From the NCBI GenBank assembly GCA_963205385.1, contig CAUJKE010000173.1, forward strand, positions 1 to 46,178: 46,178 nucleotides of DNA, written 5' to 3'. Position 1 is the stretch's first letter. Every line of letters starts with the position of its first letter. Positions 26,553-35,249 of this stretch are shown here, one piece after another. The position numbers and the translations under genes are program-made. The DNA comes from Planctomycetota bacterium (GTDB lineage Bacteria > Planctomycetota > Planctomycetia > Pirellulales > Pirellulaceae). Under the pieces are notes generated by a model that searched no databases, was not told where the DNA came from, and saw nothing but the letters and a program-made list of their open reading frames with translations.

Positions 26553-26966
26553 TTAACGCTTGGAGAACTGCACGCCACGACGGGCGCCGCGGAGACCGTA
26601 CTTCTTGCGTTCCTTCATGCGCGAATCGCGTGTGAGGAAGCTATTGTCGCGCATCGCCTCAAACGTCTCGCTATCATAGCTGCACAGCGCACGGGCAATG
26701 CCCATGCGGGCAGCGCCGGCTTGACCGTTGCGGCCGCCGCCGGTGGCGCGAATCTTGACATCCACGGAGTCGCGCAGATTGACCGAGTCCAGCACTTCCA
26801 GGATCTGCCGTCGCTCTTGATCGATCGGAAAGTATTCCTCAAACGGCCGGTCGTTGATGATGATCTGGCCGGTGCCCTTGGTGATGCGAACACGGCAGAC
26901 GGAAGTCTTACGACGACCAACACCCAGGGCGGCGCCGGTACGGCTATCTTTCTTGGCAACAAGCAT
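26553..26966 (-). CDS. rpsI: 30S ribosomal protein S9
   Basis: 137 aa. The block VGRRKTSVCRVRITKGTGQIIINDRPFEEYFP, the GGGRNGQAGAARMGIARAL motif and the very basic C-terminus ending in RDSRMKERKKYGLRGARRGVQFSKR are diagnostic. The tail ends in SKR, as in nearly all bacterial S9, where it reaches the P-site tRNA. Second gene after rplM with a 43-bp gap, the standard bacterial order. Confidence 0.98.
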   Translation of the reverse strand: MLVAKKDSRTGAALGVGRRKTSVCRVRITKGTGQIIINDRPFEEYFPIDQERRQILEVLDSVNLRDSVDVKIRATGGGRNGQAGAARMGIARALCSYDSETFEAMRDNSFLTRDSRMKERKKYGLRGARRGVQFSKR

Positions 26967-27009
26967 GGGTTGATTCTTAAGTCTTAGTTGGTTTGGCGAA
27001 AATTGTGGA

Positions 27010-27462
27010 TTACTTCACGCCCATCTCTTTGGGCTGTGGTTGCTGGGCTTGATGCTCGTGATCGGGCCCAGCATAGATTTTCAGCTTCGACAGCATTTTA
27101 CGAGCGAGCGAGTCATTCTTCGGCAGCATGCGGCGCACGGCGTCGCGCAAAATGCGGTCCGGATGCCGTTCGAGCACGGTGCCCGCCGTTTGCGTCCGCT
27201 GGCCGGTGTAGCCAGTGACCCAGGCGTATTCCTTCTGCTCCCACTTCTTACCGGAAAAGTGGACCTTGTCGCAGTTCACGACAATCACAAAATCGCCAGT
27301 ATCTACATGGGGGGTGTAGGTAGGTTTGTGCTTTCCCATCAGCACCATGGCAATATCGCTGGCCAAACGGCCTACGACTTTGTCAGTCGCGTCGACCAGG
27401 AACCACTCCGGCGTGAGCTCACCCGGCTTGGCCAAATAGGACTTCGTACCAGCCACAACCAT
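27010..27462 (-). CDS. rplM: 50S ribosomal protein L13
   Basis: 150 aa, near the usual 142-150. WFLVDATDKVVGRLASDIAMVLMGKHKPTYTPHVDTGDFVIVVN is the conserved N-terminal block. VTGYTGQRTQTAGTVLERHPDRILRDAVRRMLPKN follows, and the end has KLKIYAGPDHEHQAQQP. First gene of the rplM-rpsI operon. A hairpin GGCCGC-N12-GCGGCC (27483-27506) lies in the leader region just upstream of the start; whether it serves in autoregulation is unknown. Confidence 0.98.
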   Translation of the reverse strand: MVVAGTKSYLAKPGELTPEWFLVDATDKVVGRLASDIAMVLMGKHKPTYTPHVDTGDFVIVVNCDKVHFSGKKWEQKEYAWVTGYTGQRTQTAGTVLERHPDRILRDAVRRMLPKNDSLARKMLSKLKIYAGPDHEHQAQQPQPKEMGVK

Positions 27463-27730
27463 CTCCTTCGTAGGTCTTCACCGGCCGCCACACACTACTA
27501 GCGGCCCCAACGTGCTGAGGGGAAACGAGCAATCTAGCAAGTTACTGGAATCGGTTCAAGGGTCGGTAAGGACTCTCTCCGCATTCCCCCCCTCCGTGGA
27601 GCTGCTTGGCGTGTGACCCGGCCCGTCAATGCTGCGCGAATTCGTCGCCACGACGCAAGTCAAAACTCATCGCCCTCGCTGACGCGTCGCGTTAGTAAGC
27701 GAATCCACTGCCGACCAAAGCCTTGCGGCA

Positions 27731-30001
27731 TTAGCGGGACTTTTGACCGACGACTTCAAAGGAGATCGCGGGGAAATAGCCGAAATCGGTTCGCCGGGTT
27801 TGGGGATTGGGGTTTTCCTTGGTGGGCGCAGGCGTGGTCGTGCGATAGGCATAAAAGAGCAGGTTGCCGCGCAAGCCGGCCTCGAGCTGTTCGGCGTCGC
27901 CGGTGACTTCGATGGCGTAGGTTCCCATGTTGTTGGTCACCACTTTCGCCGTGATGCCTTTGGGCTCACTCAAACTAATTTGCACATCGCCTGCCGAGAC
28001 GTTTTTGTTAATCGGCTGGATAGGCAAATAGGTCGTTCCGCCGCGTTGCACGAGCAACCGTGGGCCGGTCATGATAATGTTATACGGAGGCTTGGGGGCC
28101 GGCTTGCCGCTGACAATGACGGACCAATTCTCCACCGGAATCAAATGATGCCAGATGAATGCTTGCATCATGTTTTCCGCAGGCACGGCAGGCCGAATCT
28201 GCTTTCCCTTGCCGAGAGCGCTACCGACCATGTTGAGCACAACCGGGCCTTCCGGCGGCGTAGGGGGCATGGTGAGCGTTAACTGCACCTGATCTGCGTT
28301 GCCTGGAATGATTCCGCCGGAGAGGAAAAATCCAGGGGGCGGGTCGACGAGCTTGAGTTCGATATCGTCGGTAAAATTATCCTCACGCAAGGCGTAGACG
28401 GTGATCGGCGTGATCGCGCCGGCGCGTCCGATGATGCTGGCCGGCGTCACGCGCAGTTCATAATCTGGTTGTGGCGCCCGCAAATAGAGCCGATAGACAA
28501 AATCTTCGCCGCCATTCCCCTGCGTATCACTGATGCGGATATATGCGCCGCTGGAGGGAATATTAAAGACCAGGTGCGAATCGGCATGATGGGTCATCAA
28601 GCTTTGGGCTTTGTCCTCGAAGTCGTCGTTGAACGCGACCTCCTTGCCTTGCGCATCGGTGACGCTGATCATCGAATCCAGCGGCGAACCATGACGGCGG
28701 GCGCGAACCTCGACGGCCAACCGCCCGGAACTCGAAACGAAGTAGACATCTTCATCGCCGGGAGTGTCGATCCGCCCGTTGATGATCGCTCGCGCGGGAA
28801 CCCGTTGGGCCGTTTCTTGATCGTTGTTGGGCTCCTTGTCGAACACCTCCGGCAAGGTATCCACCAGCAACGGAACCTGTACCACATGGCCGGCGCCTTG
28901 CTCGACAGGCTGCCAACGCAAGGGACGATACTGACGGTACGGCGTGCGATCGCTCTCCAGCGTCGTCGTGGTGAGATTCCAGCCTTTTAGTGCGACCGTG
29001 GTCTTCTCGCCTGAGGAGACGCCTAACGGAAAGATGCTCGTGACAATCGGAATCTCGCCGAGGGTCAAGCGATACACAAAGTCCTCGCGGCCACGATACA
29101 GCGCGTCGTGAATGACCACCGTATAGCGATCATCCTTGGGGACTTCAAAATAGATCACCGGATCCTGGCTAAAGTAGTAGGACGATGCGTAGGATATCTC
29201 CTTGCCGGACGAGTCGGTCAACTTGAGTACTGCCTGGAACCAGCCAGGCACGGCATCGGCCAGATACGGAATGACATCACGAGCGCCTGCCACAATCACC
29301 AACCGCATTCCCTTTTTGGCCTCGAACGAAAACGAATCGGTCTCGCCAGGCATGATCTGTCCGTTGACGACGACGGGAAACTGGGTGATAGCTGCGGCGT
29401 CGGGCTGGTCATCGTTGGGCTCCGTCTCCATGACCTCGGGGTATTTGCCGACTTGAATCCAGAGCGGGTTGGACATCGCCGTTTCCGTCAGCAATCGCAG
29501 TTCGCGTTTGCCTGGTTCGGCGTCTGAGGTGAACGTGACCTTGAGTATTAGCTCTTCTTCTAATTGCTCGTTGAGTTGGCGCTTCTCGTCGCGACTGCGC
29601 TCTCGGTACTTCTCGATTTCACGCAGTTGCACTTCCGTGATATTGGCCGCTTTGGCGACTTCCTCATTCGTAGGCTTCGCTTTCCCACCCTCGACGAGCT
29701 TCTTGCGGGCATCGTCCAAGGCTGTCCGCAGATCGTTAAATTCATTTTGGGAGAGAGGCCGATACCACTGACCGATCTCCACGGTCGCGCCGCTGCCGGT
29801 GATGTACGCGTCGGCGACGTCCTTGAGATGTTGACCGCCGATCACGATCTCCCGCGTCGTTCCTTGCTGGCATCCAGCCGGAAAGGCATACGCCAGGTGA
29901 GGATCATTGGGGCGAGACTGCGCCAGAAGCAACGACGGCGCGCAGAGCAACGTAGTCAATAGCAGCAACGTGGCGCGGTGCAGGTGGGAATGCTGATTCA
30001 T
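27731..30001 (-). CDS. Secreted PPC-domain protein of a planctomycete DUF1501/DUF1549 operon
   Basis: 756 aa with a signal peptide (HRATLLLLTTLLCAPSLLLAQSRPND). Residues ~35-70 read like an IPT/TIG-type start (AFPAGCQQGTTREIVIGGQHL). A helical charged stretch follows (~90-150). Two pre-peptidase C-terminal (PPC) type beta-sandwiches start at about residue 190 (METEPNDDQPDAAAI...GQIMPGETDSFSFEA) and residue 385 (FDKEPNNDQETAQ...GRIDTPGDEDVYFV). The remainder is beta-rich. There is no catalytic domain, so this is a surface or periplasmic binding or structural protein. Such proteins commonly sit with DUF1501 and DUF1549/1553 genes in planctomycetes. Last gene of its operon, 120 bp after DUF1501. 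Confidence 0.85.
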   Translation of the reverse strand: MNQHSHLHRATLLLLTTLLCAPSLLLAQSRPNDPHLAYAFPAGCQQGTTREIVIGGQHLKDVADAYITGSGATVEIGQWYRPLSQNEFNDLRTALDDARKKLVEGGKAKPTNEEVAKAANITEVQLREIEKYRERSRDEKRQLNEQLEEELILKVTFTSDAEPGKRELRLLTETAMSNPLWIQVGKYPEVMETEPNDDQPDAAAITQFPVVVNGQIMPGETDSFSFEAKKGMRLVIVAGARDVIPYLADAVPGWFQAVLKLTDSSGKEISYASSYYFSQDPVIYFEVPKDDRYTVVIHDALYRGREDFVYRLTLGEIPIVTSIFPLGVSSGEKTTVALKGWNLTTTTLESDRTPYRQYRPLRWQPVEQGAGHVVQVPLLVDTLPEVFDKEPNNDQETAQRVPARAIINGRIDTPGDEDVYFVSSSGRLAVEVRARRHGSPLDSMISVTDAQGKEVAFNDDFEDKAQSLMTHHADSHLVFNIPSSGAYIRISDTQGNGGEDFVYRLYLRAPQPDYELRVTPASIIGRAGAITPITVYALREDNFTDDIELKLVDPPPGFFLSGGIIPGNADQVQLTLTMPPTPPEGPVVLNMVGSALGKGKQIRPAVPAENMMQAFIWHHLIPVENWSVIVSGKPAPKPPYNIIMTGPRLLVQRGGTTYLPIQPINKNVSAGDVQISLSEPKGITAKVVTNNMGTYAIEVTGDAEQLEAGLRGNLLFYAYRTTTPAPTKENPNPQTRRTDFGYFPAISFEVVGQKSR

Positions 30002-30121
30002 GGGTTGCTCCTATTCGACTTCTCTGTGCTGCTTCGAAAATGCGCCCAGCAGACGACGCTTCCAGCCGCCTGCCCAGAACGTGGACAGGCGTGAAGCCAA
30101 TTCTACTTTTTCTGCTCGTTG

Positions 30122-31516
30122 CTAAGTAATTTCCTTCAATCGCCCGCCGCTGCGCATGCCTTCATCTTCGCCGGGGGTGGCGCGAATGAAGTCGCCACGG
30201 GGGTTCGGCAGACTGGCTTCCGGATCGATGCCGACCAGTTCGTACATGGTGCCGATCAAGTCGCCGGGATAGACGGGGCGATTCTTGACGTTCTCGCCGC
30301 GCGAATCCGACTCGCCGACAACCTGCCCGCCTTTGAATCCGCCGCCGGCGACCAGCGACGAAAAGACCTTGCCGTAGTGATGGCGCCCGCCGTTCCAAGG
30401 CGATTCGGTGGCAACCTTCGGCGTGCGTCCGAATTCGCCGATGCACCATACGATGGTCGAGTCGAGCAAGCCTCGATCCGCGAGATCGGCGATCAACGTC
30501 GCCAAACCGCGATCCAGCACCGGCAACTTGCTGCGCATCGCCGCGAAATGATCCTTGTGCGTGTCCCAACCGCCATCGTTGACGGTCACGAACTTCGTCC
30601 CTTGCTCGATCAGTTTGCGCGCCGCCAGGCAGGATTGCCCGAACTTGTTGCGGCCATAGCGCACCCGCAACTCGTCCTTCTCCGTATTGAGATTGAAAAC
30701 CTGTCCCGCATCGCCGAGCATCAAGTCGTAGGCGTCGTCGCGTGATTTCGCGGCGACGACCAATTCCGAGTCGGTCGGCAACGCATTGCCGAGTGCGTTC
30801 ATGCGCGCAAGGAGCGCCCGCCGGTCCCGCTGTTGAGATTCGGAGAGATTGGCCGAGACGATTCCCTCGACGGCGAAGCGGCCTGCGTTGGGGTCGCCGC
30901 CGGTGGCGAACGGTTTGTATTTCATCCCCATGAAGCCTGCTTCGCTGAACCGTCCTTGCGGTTGGGTGAGCACGACATAGGGAGGCACCAGGCTCTCTTT
31001 CTCGGCCTGCTCCTTGTCCGATTTATCAAACGCCTTAAATGCCGTGACCACCGCGCCGGCGGCGGGGAAGACGACCTTGCCGGGATTGCGCCCGGTCTGC
31101 GTCAAGTAGGATGCCGTCTCATGCCCATTGTCGCCATGCGTGAAGCTGCGAATCAGCGAGTATTTGTCCGCGAGTTTGGCGAGTTCCGGCATCAGTTCGC
31201 CGATGTGAATTCCCGGTACGTTCGTGGGGCAGGTTCCCTTGAGCGGCCCGGTGTAGTCCGCGCCAGCGTCTGGCTTGGGGTCGAACGTGTCCACATGCGT
31301 CGGTCCACCACCTAACCAGATTTGAATCACCGCCTTGGCTGTCCCCTCTTTGGCTTTCGGAGGCGCGTCGGGGTCTACCGGAGTGGTCGTCTCCGCGCCC
31401 AGCAATCGCGCCGCGAGCAGGTAACCCGCGGAGGCGAGGAAGCCGCATTGCATTAACTGCCGACGATTTAACTCGGGACCGCAGGAAGAATCGCAATAGT
31501 AACTTTTCGCTTTCAT
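30122..31516 (-). CDS. DUF1501 domain-containing protein, Tat-exported
   Basis: 464 aa. The N-terminus has a twin-arginine signal (NRRQLMQCGFLASAGYLLAARLLGA), so the protein is probably exported folded. The DUF1501 family is related to the alkaline phosphatase/sulfatase superfamily. Recognisable blocks are AVIQIWLGGGPTHVDTFDPKPDAG, LIRSFTHGDNGHETASYLTQTGR, FVTVNDGGWDTHKDHF and VWCIGEFGRTPKV, then NGGRHHYGKVFSSLVAGGGFKGGQVVGESD. The conserved Asp/His residues for a metal site are present (HVDTFD, GWDTH, GRHHYG). The enzymatic activity is not established for the family. The DUF1549/1553 gene lies 58 bp upstream, the PPC gene downstream. Confidence 0.93.
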   Translation of the reverse strand: MKAKSYYCDSSCGPELNRRQLMQCGFLASAGYLLAARLLGAETTTPVDPDAPPKAKEGTAKAVIQIWLGGGPTHVDTFDPKPDAGADYTGPLKGTCPTNVPGIHIGELMPELAKLADKYSLIRSFTHGDNGHETASYLTQTGRNPGKVVFPAAGAVVTAFKAFDKSDKEQAEKESLVPPYVVLTQPQGRFSEAGFMGMKYKPFATGGDPNAGRFAVEGIVSANLSESQQRDRRALLARMNALGNALPTDSELVVAAKSRDDAYDLMLGDAGQVFNLNTEKDELRVRYGRNKFGQSCLAARKLIEQGTKFVTVNDGGWDTHKDHFAAMRSKLPVLDRGLATLIADLADRGLLDSTIVWCIGEFGRTPKVATESPWNGGRHHYGKVFSSLVAGGGFKGGQVVGESDSRGENVKNRPVYPGDLIGTMYELVGIDPEASLPNPRGDFIRATPGEDEGMRSGGRLKEIT

Positions 31517-31574
31517 GGCACTTCTCTCCCGGTAATGTTTTCAACTCGAATTGCGTGACTGCCACATTTTCTCA

Positions 31575-33413
31575 CTAGTGACGATACAGGAATTCATCAC
31601 TGTTAATTAAGACCCAGGCCAAGGTTTGCGCGCCATCCCCGTAGCCAGCCATACCGCCTGCCATAGCGCGTTCATCGTCCGTGGGCCGGCGCGAAAGGAT
31701 GCCCAAGTACAGCGCATCGACCGGCGCCGTATTGGGTGTGCTGCTTAACAGTTCACTAAGGCCGGAACCTTGCTTGAGTTTGTTGTGAATGTGATTGGAA
31801 TTTAATAAGTGCAGCGCTTGCGCCGCCGTAAGTTTGTTATTGCGCTCCGAGTCGAGTCCCGTATCGCGGGCAGGGCGGCCAAACATTTCGAGGAAGCTGC
31901 TCGTAATGCTCCCATCCGGCAGTTCAATGGCCCGCGTCCCTTCCGGCAGGAAGGTAAACGGCTCGGGAATGATGCTCATATAACTTTCGCTCGTCTTGGT
32001 GATCTGGCAGATGGCGTCGATCAAGACTTCTGCTTCCAGCCGCCGCACGGGATAGCTGGCGAAGTGCTCGGCTCCTAGCGATTGCTCGCCATTGGGAATG
32101 CAAGCGAGTTGGTAGGTCTGCGAAATGAGAATGATGCGATAGAGATGTTTGAGGTCGTAATCTGCCGAGATCAATTGGCTCGCGAGGAAATCGAGCAATT
32201 CCGGATTGGAGGGCGGGTTATCGACACGAATGTCGTCCGCCGGCTCGACAATGCCGCGGCCCAACAGCCAAGACCACACACGGTTTGCCGCCACGCGCGC
32301 GAACCAGGGATTCTTCTCATGGATCAGCCAGTCCGCAAAGACGCGGCGCGGATCTTCGCCCGGCGCAATTTGTACCTTGACGCTATTGGGCAGATGCGCG
32401 TTTAACGGTTCGTTAAACGCGGCTTTGTCTTTGCCTTTGCGACGATCGAAATACACGATCTCCTCCTTCCACTCGCCGGTCGGCTTATAGCCCACCTGAG
32501 AGAAGAAGACGCTCATATCCTCCAGTCGCTCGGTGGACCAGCGTTCGGTCCGTTCGCCCATGAATGTCACGGCGACCGCCTGCGCGATCGCTGCGGGTTC
32601 CTTGCCTTGCAGCGCGCGATAGAAATTCACCTGCGGAGTGCGGAAGTTGCTCCCTGAGGAAGTCAACAACGCGCGCGCGAATTCGTCGTAGGGCATGTTG
32701 TTCTTGATCGCCGTGCGAATCCAGCGATGGTACGCCTGCGCCGCTTGGGGCCAAAGTTTAATCGGAAACTCCGCTTTCACGCGCAAGATGTCCGACCATT
32801 TCATCGCCCAGTAATCCGCGAATTCTGGCCGTTCGAGCGCCATGTCGATCAGCTTCGCGCGTTTGTCGGGATCGCGATCATCGAGAAATGCGCGCGCCTC
32901 TTCCGCCGTCGGCAGCGTGCCCAGAACATCGATGTAAATACGGCGGAGGAAAACCTCATCCGAGCAGAGGGGCGCTGGCTGAATATTCAGGGCCGCGAAC
33001 TGCTTCCAAACCAGGTCGTCGATCGTTCCCAATGGTTGCGCGGGAAGCGCGCTCACAAACGGATTCGCGCCGTGCGTGGAGCTGACTTCCGTGGTCATTC
33101 CCGGTTGCGGCAGACCTGAACTCCACGGTACTGTTCCCAAGCGCAATTCGGAGCGGTCGCTCCGCAGCGACTCGTTCTCAAGCTGGTCATTTGCCGCGGA
33201 CGAGGCGGCGATGGAGCGCGACGACGCAGTTCCACGATTCTCTCGACTAACGCGCAAGATATACAGAAAGAACACGCCAAGCACCACGGTGCAAAAGATC
33301 GCGGTAAAGCTTTGCAGCAACTGGTAGTTGAAACTCCGCGAACGCCGCCGGTGCTGTCCGCGGTGGGGCGAGTTGAGCGTGACGTTCGACGGTGCTGCGC
33401 GACGAATGGACAT
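31575..33413 (-). CDS. DUF1549 and DUF1553 domain protein (PSD family) with N-terminal anchor
   Basis: 612 aa. Residues ~35-50 form one hydrophobic segment (FTAIFCTVVLGVFFLYIL) preceded by a basic region, so the protein is probably anchored with the rest outside the cytoplasm. DUF1549 starts at about residue 127 (DDLVWKQFAALNIQPAPLCSDEVFLRRIYIDVLGTLPT) and runs to ~330. DUF1553 follows from ~355 (RRVFADWLIHEKNPWFARVAANRVWSWLLGRGIVEPADDIR) to the end. The cytochrome c (PSCyt1) domain that often precedes them is absent. Function is unproven; these families are greatly expanded in planctomycetes and are suspected in polymer processing. It begins 12 bp after the YjgF-like gene, so the two are tightly linked. 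Confidence 0.93.
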   Translation of the reverse strand: MSIRRAAPSNVTLNSPHRGQHRRRSRSFNYQLLQSFTAIFCTVVLGVFFLYILRVSRENRGTASSRSIAASSAANDQLENESLRSDRSELRLGTVPWSSGLPQPGMTTEVSSTHGANPFVSALPAQPLGTIDDLVWKQFAALNIQPAPLCSDEVFLRRIYIDVLGTLPTAEEARAFLDDRDPDKRAKLIDMALERPEFADYWAMKWSDILRVKAEFPIKLWPQAAQAYHRWIRTAIKNNMPYDEFARALLTSSGSNFRTPQVNFYRALQGKEPAAIAQAVAVTFMGERTERWSTERLEDMSVFFSQVGYKPTGEWKEEIVYFDRRKGKDKAAFNEPLNAHLPNSVKVQIAPGEDPRRVFADWLIHEKNPWFARVAANRVWSWLLGRGIVEPADDIRVDNPPSNPELLDFLASQLISADYDLKHLYRIILISQTYQLACIPNGEQSLGAEHFASYPVRRLEAEVLIDAICQITKTSESYMSIIPEPFTFLPEGTRAIELPDGSITSSFLEMFGRPARDTGLDSERNNKLTAAQALHLLNSNHIHNKLKQGSGLSELLSSTPNTAPVDALYLGILSRRPTDDERAMAGGMAGYGDGAQTLAWVLINSDEFLYRH

Positions 33414-33425
33414 CTGGCAGCCTCC

Positions 33426-34844
33426 TTACGATTGAATCGGGGTGTGAACCGGGGTGGGATGGAGCGCGGAGAAGGCGACGCCTTCGATTTCCACGAGCAG
33501 ATTGGAGCGGCAGACGTCCGCTTGGGCATAGACGATGGGAAGCGCGCCAAAGCGCCGCTCGCACACCGCGCGACACGTTTCGTAGTCTTCCGGCCGTTTG
33601 ACATACACCCGAACCTTCGCCAAGTCGCGCAACTGCGCTCCGGCGCCAGGCATGCCATGCCGCGCGAAATTCTCGGGACCAATCAAGGCTTGAATGTTGT
33701 CGATGGTTTGTTCGGTTTGCTTTTCAGCATCGCCTAGATGCACCGTTTCCGAATTCAAAATGCTGGCCGTTCCCGATACCCAAGTGGTGACGTAGTCGCC
33801 AATGACCACGGCCATCGCGCGCGAGAACTTGGGGCTACGCGCCGAGAAACGTGCCGCATAGTTGAACGCCGGCGTTTGCAGCGAATTCTCCAGCGGCAGC
33901 AAACGCACATCCGAGCGCTGGGTTTGCAAAGCCAGGCAACTGAGTTCTAGCCCCAGTCCAGCGGTTCCAATACCCGTGCTGGCCGGGTAATACGCAAGGT
34001 CGCCGCGCTGGACTTGCATGCGCCCCTCGGCCTGCTCGCGGTTGAAGAAGTCGGTCCGTGCTCGATTCAATTCACGATAGCGTTCGATGCCATGCTCGGG
34101 CACCGTGATGCCCCCTTGAGACAACCACACTCGGACGACGTCGGTCATCGAAGCGCCTGCCACGGCCAAGCGCTGGGCCAACTCGTCGAACGCGACCGCC
34201 GACTGGGAATACGCGGTATCAGCCGATGGCGGCGGCGAAATCCCACCGATATGAATCCAGCGGAGCCCATCGTAGGCGACGCAAACGATACCAGGCTGCG
34301 GGAACTCAATCTGCACGCCCTTCCCCCCCAGCGCCCACGCTTCAACGGCCAATTCCTGCCCGCCGCACGGGGGCTGCACAATGAATGTCGTCGCCGGCAG
34401 TTGATCGCCGAAATACGCTTGAAAGAGCTTTTGATACGCACTCGCTGCTTCCGGACCGCGCACAAACACGGCTTGGGATGTGACGGTCATCGGACAGGCT
34501 TGTTGTTTCAGGATGGCGCGAATCGTCGAGATCGCCTCCCACGCCTGATCCGTCGCATCGCCGACCGGTTGCGGCGTCACCATCAGCCCCACGCGCGTGA
34601 CCCGCTCAAGATCGACCACTGCGTGCGTTTGGTCGCTCAGCAGGCACGGCGGCATCTGATTGCCGTTTTCATGCTCTGCAACATGCTCGGCGGAGTCGCA
34701 GGAACCACAGAGCATTCGCTTGGCAGGCGACATGCGATAACACAATACCGATCCCTTATCACTCTTTTCCGGCTTTTGCTGCCGGGAACTTTCAGGACTT
34801 GGCGTAAAACCCATCGAACCCCCTGTCGAGGTATCAAAAAACAT
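33426..34844 (-). CDS. Multi-domain YjgF/RidA-like protein
   Basis: 472 aa. The first ~70 residues are polar with several Cys (MLCGSCDSAEH, MPPC) and match nothing I know. After that, three stretches have the YjgF/RidA pattern. They are residues ~78-170 (VGLMVTPQPVGDATDQAWEAISTIRAIL), ~190-300 (IHIGGISPPPSADTAYSQSAVAFDELAQRLAVAGASMTDVVRVWLS) and ~355-465 (TTWVSGTASILNSETVHLGDAEKQTEQTIDNIQALIG...LRDLAKVRVYVKRPEDYETC). Tandem YjgF folds also occur in chorismatases (FkbO/Hyg5 type), so an enzyme of that kind is an alternative to imine deamination. The ATG has a strong purine-rich SD. First gene of a four-gene operon with DUF1549/1553, DUF1501 and PPC genes. Confidence 0.75.
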   Translation of the reverse strand: MFFDTSTGGSMGFTPSPESSRQQKPEKSDKGSVLCYRMSPAKRMLCGSCDSAEHVAEHENGNQMPPCLLSDQTHAVVDLERVTRVGLMVTPQPVGDATDQAWEAISTIRAILKQQACPMTVTSQAVFVRGPEAASAYQKLFQAYFGDQLPATTFIVQPPCGGQELAVEAWALGGKGVQIEFPQPGIVCVAYDGLRWIHIGGISPPPSADTAYSQSAVAFDELAQRLAVAGASMTDVVRVWLSQGGITVPEHGIERYRELNRARTDFFNREQAEGRMQVQRGDLAYYPASTGIGTAGLGLELSCLALQTQRSDVRLLPLENSLQTPAFNYAARFSARSPKFSRAMAVVIGDYVTTWVSGTASILNSETVHLGDAEKQTEQTIDNIQALIGPENFARHGMPGAGAQLRDLAKVRVYVKRPEDYETCRAVCERRFGALPIVYAQADVCRSNLLVEIEGVAFSALHPTPVHTPIQS

Positions 34845-35249
34845 GGCGACCCCCTCTCGGCGCTAAAAGCGCATTATTCCACTAAATTGGACATGCAAGT
34901 CCTGTTCCGGCCGTGCTAGCCCGCAAAATTGGTGAAAAACTCAATGTTTTTGAAGGAGGACGGCATCGTGGGCGAGCATAAACGCTCAGTCGCGTGTGCA
35001 TTTTCGCACACGACTGTGCGGTTCGATGTCGCGCGCGACTCACTGGCTTCAGCGAGACAAAAATTCCGATACACTACTAATGAGGTAGTGCATCGGCCAA
35101 TTGTGGTTCAGCTTTGGCTGCCGTCGTTGGCAATTTCGTAATCCCGCGACCCACGCGCACGAACCGGTCGCTAGAATATTCTCGCCGTGGAATCAGACGG
35201 CGAACGATAGCCTTTCACCATTCTCCTGTTCGTCACGGATGGCTTCCCC
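34845..35249. other. Divergent intergenic region with strong stem-loops
   Basis: 405 bases without a supportable gene of normal size. It holds GCGCT-AAA-AGCGC (34860-34872), close to the YjgF-like start. A bulged hairpin has CAGTC + GTGTGC pairing with GCACAC + GACTG (34987-35016). A long dyad has CCGAT-a-CACTAC pairing with GTAGTG-c-ATCGG (35066-35096, 11 of 12 pairs). A 54-codon frame starts at GTG 34978 with a good SD (AGGAGG at 34964-34969) and ends at 35141, but its product matches nothing known. Confidence 0.5.
35066..35096. repeat. Long perfect-armed dyad upstream of the SprT-like gene
   Basis: CCGAT (35066-35070) and CACTAC (35072-35077) pair with GTAGTG (35085-35090) and ATCGG (35092-35096), with one A/C mismatch and a 7-nt loop. 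No T-run follows. Operator, structured RNA element and dispersed palindrome are all possible. Confidence 0.55.
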
